From positions 395,335-408,731 of the forward strand of contig NW_019091489.1 in the NCBI RefSeq assembly GCF_001949145.1: a stretch of 13,397 nt of DNA. The letters run 5' to 3'. The notes below the pieces were generated by a model. It was not told where the DNA came from. It was given only the letters and a program-made list of their open reading frames with translations, and did no database searches. Shown here piece by piece: positions 7,739 through 13,397 of the stretch. Made by a program: the position numbers and the translations under genes. Position 1 is the stretch's first letter. Each line of letters opens with the position of its first letter. The DNA is from Acanthaster planci (Eukaryota > Echinodermata > Asteroidea > Valvatida > Acanthasteridae).

Positions 7739-9566
7739 TGTTCTTTGTTCTCTCTTATTGAAGATCACCAAAGAGGCCTTGTTTTAATTATAACAAATAA
7801 TTTTGCAAGTTGCTAAACGGGCCAATCTATTGTGGCTTAAAAACCATGCCCTCAGACACATAAGAAAGATTAACCAAGACATTATGTCCAATATAAAGGT
7901 TCATGCGGCAGAAATAAGGATTCTGTTATAAGTATTTATAGTTGCATTGGACAAAAGTAAGCGTTAAACATAATAAAGACCTTAGAAAGGTGACTTCTTT
8001 GAACAATGATTTCCATCCCGCCTGCACCAAGTTCCTCATCTAAGGAGGCTTTGAAGAGCCAAAAGCACTTAGCAAGAAGGTAAATCATAAACGTGCCCCT
8101 TTACCAGCCGGCCTTACTTAAAAAAATTCAAGCTGCGGAGAACTGCCAAAGCCCCTTTAATGATCCTGTTGTTGTTGAGACTGCAACCTTTAGACCAGTG
8201 ACGACAGAACGATTTTCAAAGTGAGGGGAGGTACGTGAGACAATCTGGCTTCAGCCGTTAATCATAGAGCAATCTATCAAGCCCACCCAATTGAAGGGCC
8301 CGCGAAAAGCGTGGGGAAGTCCCCCAGTTGAAAATGTGAGACACTGCACCCCCCCCCACATGCGATGAGCCTTCCACCCGATTTAAAGTCATCTCTGCCC
8401 ATGACAGTTTAAAACCCATTTTGTGAACATTAAATTTTGACTGCCCTACAGTTCGCTCAAGGCGTTAATTTTTATATATAAAGGGTATCCAGAGGTCTAC
8501 ATGCACTTCTCCTGGCTCGCTTGCGGGACTCACATTTCACCATCACAATAATTATGTTGAGTTGGCTTGAAAGCATCACATTTATTAAAATGTATAAAGA
8601 GGGGGTATAGAAACGAAATGAATATTATTGGCATTTGTAAGTAGGGCGTGTAGTCATTTGATACAAAAGGGCAGCCTTTGTTACAGTTGATGTGTCTTCT
8701 TTGAAATAGCACCCAATTATGCGGTAGGGGGCCTGAGGGGGCCAGTGCCACTATCCCCCAACGAATTTCCAGTGCATTCAGCCCCCCCCCTCCGCCAGAA
8801 AAAAAAGATTGCCCCCTTTTCCTTTCCCCCCAAAATGAGTTAAAATCATATTGAAACACATCCGTAAGATGCTTTGCTTCGTGTTTTCTTTTAGTTAGCC
8901 AGTTGCTTAATAGTAACAATCTTTATGTCAATGGTTATAGAGCGGTAAAGCAATATTTTCAACCACATACATGTAATAATTTACTCACTAAAGTGCATAA
9001 AACCCTCCCATGAGATGCTGATGCTCGGCCCGTTCACCCCTCCCCCCCAAAAAAAATCCTAGCTACGATGCTGCAATTTCTGTCACTTCGTTCACAGCTG
9101 ACAGAACAGTGACCAATTTTCATTTTATTTATTTTTTATTTATTTTTTTTTAATTTTGTTTTAACAGCGTCTATTTGGGGAATTGTACCACTTCGTTTGG
9201 CGGCCTACGGTGGTCTTGACTATTTTCTTAAATTTACAAGTGGATGAGGGGAACCTTGCGATTTCTTGAGAATGCATGCTGCTTACAAAAGAACATCGAA
9301 TACAATGTTGTGTCGAAGTGCTGCTGACAGGGAGACTTTAGCAAGACGTCCTTCTCCAACTAAGGCAACAAATTGGTTCAATATTCGCAAGTACCAGCAT
9401 GAAAGAACCAGCCAAAACTTGCTTTTCACTGATTTATAATTCGATTTGAAAGGCCCTTTAATGGTTGATTGCATTTCGGATGAGAGTTAACTAGGGTTCA
9501 CACAGCCTGTTAAACGAGGGTGTTTAATGCTTAAAGGGAAGTATAGGGGGGGGGTGAATTATGACA
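7739..9566. other. Region without a confident gene, several C-tracts
   Basis: AT-rich sequence interrupted by poly-C or poly-G tracts at 8349-8357, 8782-8790, 9042-9048 and 9546-9554. A 72-codon open frame with one internal TAA runs at 8006-8224. A TATATATAAAG string lies near 8474-8484. A T-rich tract at about 9118-9166 ends TTTTAACAG and is followed by 33 open codons with no good donor. A 129-codon minus-strand ORF (8919-8530) spans a C-tract and has no recognisable domain; I treat it as chance. Confidence 0.4.
9556..9566 (+). repeat. Left target-site duplication of the SINE
   Basis: GAATTATGACA, identical to 9823-9833, directly abutting the 5' end of the tRNA-like head. Confidence 0.88.
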
Positions 9567-9822
9567 AGGGGAGCGGGTTAGCGTAGCGGTTCTTTCCTCG
9601 TTTGCACAAATGAGGCCCGGGTTTGAGTCCTGGCTTGGCCCAGGCGTTTTAGTGCATTTGGTTTCCAGTCCCTTCTCGCTTTCGCAGGTACTCCGGTTTC
9701 CTCCTGCCTCTAAAACTGGACCTTCCTCCCAACTCCGTAATGTGATGCTGATTAATAAAGTGTATGAATAAACGTACAGTTATTGGCGCAAATAGCCTGA
9801 GTTGCTGAAACAAAACAACAAC
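9567..9822 (+). mobile_element. Complete tRNA-derived SINE retrotransposon copy
   Basis: The 256-bp element starts with a tRNA-like head carrying RNA polymerase III internal promoters: box A TAGCGTAGCGG (9579-9589), a full match to TRGYNNARNNG, and box B GGTTTGAGTCC (9620-9630), one change from GGTTCGANTCC that looks like CpG decay. The A-B spacing of 30 bases is normal for tRNA. The body follows, including ACTCCGGTTTCCTCCTGCC (about 9690-9708), and the 3' end is A-rich (AAACAAAACAACAAC). Perfect 11-bp target-site duplications flank it, so both boundaries are set and it was inserted by target-primed reverse transcription using a partner LINE. SINEs encode no protein. I do not recognise the named family; the body gives a weak cnidarian impression. 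Confidence 0.88.
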
Positions 9823-9833
9823 GAATTATGACA
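9823..9833 (+). repeat. Right target-site duplication of the SINE
   Basis: GAATTATGACA directly after the A-rich tail, an exact copy of 9556-9566. Confidence 0.88.
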
Positions 9834-11191
9834 GCATTCAGGGATAGTGTGGGATTTGATTCAATAACTTTGTTAAAAGCGTGAAAACTCAGTCTTAGGA
9901 GGCCTGGTACCTGTATGGCAGAGCTGGTTATTGTGGTTGATTTAGCTTCTGTGCGGAAAAAGCTCATAATCTGTTCATCAGTTAGCACATTTAATGAAAC
10001 GAAAAAAACACAAACCATTCCAATATGCCCTGAAAACGATTACATTCGATCATTTCCATGTATTCCGGAGATGTATGCCCCAATTTCTACCTGGAAAAGC
10101 TACAGTTATTGGGAAACCTTTGATGACAAAATTTGAGCCAGCACAAGCTCGCACCCATAATTAATAATGCGTCACAAATGCGACGCGAAGGGAAAATAGA
10201 CGGCGCTATTCAAAAGTCTGGCTTGGGTTGAGCCACAGTCTGAAACAGCTCAATCTATCTCCCCTTATTGTCCGATGTAGGTAAGACCAAACATTAGTTC
10301 TTGTCAATAGGTTCAGATGAAGCCACTGGCGTTTCGGGGGTGGGGGTGGCAAGGGTGACATTCTGTCCTCTCCCCTTGGGGAAGTTTTGCCGATTTTTTA
10401 AAAGAATTTTCGGGTTACTTTTGCTTTTTATTTTTCGTAAGTAGGACTACATATGCTGACAATCCTGATCATTCAACCACATTAAATTTGTAATTTCGTA
10501 GGGAGAAAATGCGAGTGTATTATTGCAGTTTGCATTGAATTAAATGCACTTTTGCCATACACCTCTTTGCTCTCATGTGCAGACAAATTCAAATTGAATG
10601 GCTGATGACCTTGAACTGATAAAACTGTACGAACCATTCAGATTTATTGTAGAATCATTTCTGCAATATGATCTATAAATAACCAAAACATACTGGCCAG
10701 AACAAGAGTCTCTTAAAAATGCAGATTGAAACTTCGAGATTTTTAAGCACAGTGTTTTCTTAGCAAACCCCTTTAATTTCGCCCCCTCATTAAGTAAACA
10801 AATCTTATGCCCGGTTGCACGTATCTCATTTTGAATGTGTGAAGACCCAGTAATCAAAGGCACAAAAGACTCGGACTGCGGAAGGAAGATTTCATCAGTT
10901 TGTTTCATTTGTTTAGTTGTGTTCTTTTCTCTTTCTGAAATATGGCACCATCCTGCATAGGTCATCATGGTGAGACAACGATGCCAAAATGTGCATGTAC
11001 ATTTGGAGAGAGGGGGTCCTACATTTTGACATCAATTTTGGGCAGCGTTAGGTAACCTATATCACCAAGGTCTGCCGGGAACAGCTTCCAAAACATTATG
11101 CCATACCCATAATGCAGTGAAAAATTATGTATCATGTCCTATGCAATCCAGGATCTGAAATGATGACGCTTGTGCTTATTACTGACTGACA
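9834..11191. other. Region without a confident gene
   Basis: AT-rich sequence. It holds a short CpG-richer patch at about 10165-10215 (GCGTC/GACGC hairpin), a TAG|GTAAGA donor-like string near 10278, G-runs at 10336-10347 and one unrecognised 131-codon minus-strand ORF listed separately. Overlapping ORFs on both strands at 9752-10136 partly run into the SINE and look like chance. Confidence 0.4.
10573..10968 (-). CDS. Unrecognised 131-codon ORF, doubtful gene
   Basis: A continuous minus-strand frame from ATG at 10968 to TGA at 10573. The start has an A at -3 (CACCATGATG), a favourable context for eukaryotic initiation. The product would be a soluble, mixed-composition protein of 131 residues with scattered Cys, no signal peptide, no membrane segment and no motif that I know. 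There is no AATAAA soon after the stop and no clear promoter, and codon use does not stand out from the AT-rich surroundings. It is the longest frame in the window not explained by a transposase. It could be a single-exon gene, part of an unknown element or a chance ORF; I favour chance. Confidence 0.18.
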   Translation of the reverse strand: MMTYAGWCHISEREKNTTKQMKQTDEIFLPQSESFVPLITGSSHIQNEIRATGHKICLLNEGAKLKGFAKKTLCLKISKFQSAFLRDSCSGQYVLVIYRSYCRNDSTINLNGSYSFISSRSSAIQFEFVCT

Positions 11192-12467
11192 TCAGTTAAC
11201 TCTAACAGCCGTATATACAGTATATAAGCTTTTGGCGGTCCTGGGCATTTCAAAATTGTCTGTATTTTGTCCTAATATGTCTGTAATCACTTGTACAAAT
11301 TGCTCACTGCATCCACACGGAGGATAAACCCGAGGGTATTGAGTTTCTATTTCATCAATTTCATGCCAATCATCCAACAGCGGTTTGAGCTGATTTGTCC
11401 TCCCCAACAGTTCTGGTGTGTAATACATAATATTTGGTTTCCCAGATGGACACTCATTTAGGCGTTGATGTCTGATAGTATGGCTGTTCCACATGTGTAC
11501 AGGCTTGTTACATTCTTCTTGCAGGAATGAAATAAAGCAAAACCTGAGGTATTCCACGTGTACGCCATTTGTATTGTCGAAGATGCCACGGTCCCTCATG
11601 TCTTTAAAAAAGTTAATCCAAAAATGCATCATCACGCGGCGGAGTTGGGCCCAAAAGCTCTCCATGCACTGGTTGCTTATTGATCGGCCACACATAAAAC
11701 TATCAATCCCGATAGATCATCTCCATGATCCATTCTAAGGGCTATCTGCAGTAACCTGACAATGCTATTCTCCCCGTTCCCCAATCACACCTCAGTATTG
11801 TTGGCATACCTCTTAGGCGTTTCACCTGCTGAAGAAAGAAACCATCAATGTACATTGGGTTGTTGTTGCTTGAGCCAACGCAGAGCCACAAAACCTTCCA
11901 CAAAAATCCATCAAAAGCACCATGCAACTGCCAATCCAAATTGTTTTAGCTTGTCATAGCCGTCAATGTGCCAAATATGATCAGCGCCACTTCTTAATAT
12001 TGCCTCCTAAAAAGTCGTCCTTGGGATCCCATCCGAACTCCTTCAGTATCTAGAATTTTAAGAAGCATCCTTGTGGCATTCTGAGTTACTCGCAAACCAC
12101 ACTGATAGTTAAGTCTATACCACGTGAGGCGGTATCCCAGTAGCCTACTACTCCCACTTAACTCGTTTCTGATGGCAGCAATTATTTCATGAGCAGGTGC
12201 AGTCCGTCTGAGAGTCCTGCGCAATCCTATGGATGATAACAACCGGCGCAAGTGGCGGATGCTCAGGAAGATTCTGTGACGCAGAGCCAGAATCAAACAA
12301 ATTTGCACTGCTGTGTAACCCTGATGAAAATATGTTAAAATAAGATGCTCTCTATTTAGACTCCGTGCCACGGCGATGAAATCAGCATCATGTTGTGGGT
12401 AGCTGCCTCTTGAACAAGAAGTGCAAAGACAACCTAAAGACGAAAAGACAAAAAAAAAAATCATCAT
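11192..12467 (-). pseudogene. Frameshifted IS3-like (IS3EU-type) transposase/integrase
   Basis: In order on the minus strand: an N-terminal frame 12467-11994 with a helix-turn-helix region (about residues 43-85) and an IS3 OrfB-like segment with LGYRLTWYRLNYQCGL (about residue 110); then the integrase core. The core has IWHIDGYDKLK (Asp at 11964-11962), HGAFDGF and VGSSNNNP, RCDWGT (Asp at 11786-11784), and SNQCMESFWAQLRR (Glu at 11662-11660). The presumed DDE set is thus present, spaced about 59 and 41 codons. The C-terminal frame 11695-11192 has NFFKDMRD and RLNECPSGKPN blocks typical, as I recall, of integrase-core genes common in fish and cnidarians. The reading frame changes at about 11994, 11940, 11776 and 11702, so no intact protein is made. 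The N-terminus is uncertain: a pyrimidine-rich tract ending TTTAG at 12434 could be a splice acceptor. Terminal inverted repeats were not found. Confidence 0.85.
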
Positions 12468-12745
12468 GGAAATGTTGACAATCCCAACAACTTTGAAAAT
12501 GGGAAATACAATCGGGAAGGGGCAATTCCTTTTAATAGGAATGATAGGATTATATTATGCAAGCCCTGAAATATTGCAAAAATGCGTCCATCGATGTGGC
12601 ACAATTATATTCGTAACCACTTTGACCATGACAGCAGGTAAGTTTACGTTCAGAACAGACAGGAGATACAATTCAGCATGTTCAGAACCTAACGGATCAC
12701 GTTTGGCTGAAACGGTACTCAAACGCCCCAAAACAGTTGAGAGGT

Positions 12746-12762
12746 GTGATTAAAATAATCAC
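12746..12762. repeat. Short perfect hairpin
   Basis: GTGATT-AAAAT-AATCAC: a 6-bp perfect stem with a 5-base loop. Confidence 0.6.
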
Positions 12763-12770
12763 TAATTTAA

Positions 12771-12795
12771 TAGGAACCATGATGCATGGGTCCTA
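12771..12795. repeat. Short near-perfect hairpin
   Basis: TAGGAACCATG-ATG-CATGGGTCCTA: an 11-bp stem with one mismatch and a 3-base loop, only 8 bases from the preceding hairpin. Confidence 0.65.
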
Positions 12796-12887
12796 TTCTT
12801 GGCTGGAGTTACTGCCCAAACGATTGCCTGTTCATGGAATGAAACATGCATAATCACTTTCGCCCTTTGACATTCGAGCTGTGTTTG

Positions 12888-13243
12888 TTATACGAAAAGA
12901 TGTCTTTCCCACGGTTATCACAGAAAGGCGACTTTCAAAGATTAACATCTCGGAAAGACGTCATTTCAGGATTGGAAATCATGAACGGAAAGACGCCTTT
13001 CTGTGACATCATATCTTGGAAAGACGCATTTCCGTGATAGTTTATCTTGGAAAGCCGTCTTCCTGTGATATTTTATTTTGGAAAGCCGTCTTTCCACGAT
13101 GTTATATCTTGGAAAGCCGTCATTCCGTGATATTATATCTTGAGAAGACATCTTTCCCAATCACACTATCAGAGAAACACGTCCGAAATTCAGGGTATTC
13201 CGTCTTTCCACCATAATTTATCTCGGAAACGCGATATTGTGGA
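12888..13243. repeat. 31-bp minisatellite with an inverted repeat in each unit
   Basis: About ten to eleven units are visible. The core is strictly periodic at 31 bp: the GGAAAG motif or its variant starts at 12987, 13018, 13049, 13080, 13111, 13142 and 13173. Earlier units (about 12892, 12922, 12952) are spaced 30-35 bp, and the last (about 13220) is offset. The consensus centre is close to GGAAAGCCGTCTTTCC, itself an inverted repeat (6-bp stem, 4-base loop). Because 31 is not a multiple of three, the ORFs found here on both strands are by-products. Confidence 0.92.
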
Positions 13244-13397
13244 TGGTCATTTTAAGCTTCCGTACCTAGAGCATGTCTCCCAAATAAAAGAAATGAAACT
13301 GACCTATACCCGATGAAATCAGATTGATTATACAACCTTTCCCTTCAACGAATGTTATTTTGTTCAATGTTATCATGAAAAAAAAACTATATGTGAG
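13244..13397. other. Right edge of the window, nothing recognised
   Basis: AT-rich sequence after the minisatellite with no repeat, gene or site that I can support. Confidence 0.4.

Larger units (their letters stand above)
12468..12887. other. Spacer between the transposase pseudogene and the minisatellite
   Basis: AT-rich sequence with three short inverted repeats: ATTCCT...AGGAAT at about 12525-12542, and the hairpins at 12746-12762 and 12771-12795. A plus-strand open frame crosses it with a CAG|GTAAGT donor at 12637/12638 (see findings). If the transposon's 5' terminus survives, it should lie here. Confidence 0.4.

Noticed and set aside
8474-8484. TATATATAAAG as a core promoter
   Set aside because: No credible coding exon or first-exon donor follows it, and such strings are common in AT-rich DNA.
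8530-8919. 129-codon minus-strand ORF
   Set aside because: It contains a Gly run from a C-tract and segments that look like a translated non-coding repeat. No domain or splice support.
9118-9270. T-rich tract with TTTTAACAG as an acceptor to a new exon
   Set aside because: The following 33 open codons end in a stop without a good donor, and no upstream partner exon was seen.
9575-9645. A functional tRNA gene
   Set aside because: It has box A and a box B, but the remaining tRNA arms do not fold cleanly. It continues into a SINE body, and target-site duplications flank the whole unit.
9752-10136. Overlapping ORFs of 88 (minus) and 73 (plus) codons
   Set aside because: They overlap each other antisense, and the minus one runs into the SINE. 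No recognisable family.
11493-11959. Plus-strand ORFs across the transposase
   Set aside because: They are antisense to the recognised integrase segments.
12966-13216. ORFs on both strands inside the minisatellite (64 and 66 codons)
   Set aside because: They are by-products of the repeat. A 31-bp period shifts frame each unit, so no repeated peptide is maintained, and no start or domain stands out.
12888-13243. CRISPR-like array from regular 31-bp spacing
   Set aside because: The units are contiguous tandem repeats with no unique spacers, in a eukaryotic context.

Overview
The window looks like genomic DNA from a multicellular animal, most likely a marine invertebrate. The evidence is a RING-finger coding exon with clean splice signals, long AT-rich introns, a tRNA-derived SINE with target-site duplications, and a decayed eukaryotic transposase related to bacterial IS3. 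There are no bacterial-style operons, ribosome binding sites or dense ORFs. The SINE, the transposase family and the many C/G homopolymer tracts give a weak cnidarian (coral or anemone) impression, but the sequence alone cannot fix the taxon.

Layout. Bases 1-5217 hold the 3' part of one plus-strand gene. Three inferred exons (about 23-123, 467-559, 1637-1684) lead to a well-supported last exon (5044-5217) encoding a C-terminal C3HC4 RING finger, so the product is probably an E3 ubiquitin ligase. All the inferred junctions are phase 0. One intron would start with GC rather than GT. The 3.36-kb last intron carries a 141-bp tandem duplication and a GC-rich fold-back element of about 275 bp with a perfect 30-bp inverted repeat. 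The presumed 3' UTR starts at 5218, contains degenerate tandem repeats of about 67-77 bp, and may end near an ATTAAA at 6312.

Bases 6400-9566 have no confident gene. They contain a G-rich, quadruplex-prone array (6497-6700), a speculative two-exon minus-strand gene (7384-6406) convergent with the RING gene, a GTTT microsatellite and several C/G tracts. A complete 256-bp tRNA-derived SINE lies at 9567-9822, flanked by an 11-bp target-site duplication. Bases 9834-11190 hold only one unrecognised minus-strand ORF of 131 codons.

Bases 12467-11192 (minus strand) are a transposase/integrase pseudogene of the eukaryotic IS3-like type. It is cut by at least four frame changes, yet all three presumptive catalytic acidic codons remain and its segments have no nonsense codons apart from those created by the shifts. 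Beyond it lie two adjacent small hairpins and a 31-bp minisatellite (about 12888-13243) whose units each contain a short inverted repeat.

The genes do not form a pathway. The picture is one host ubiquitin-ligase gene followed by an accessory region rich in repeats and mobile elements.
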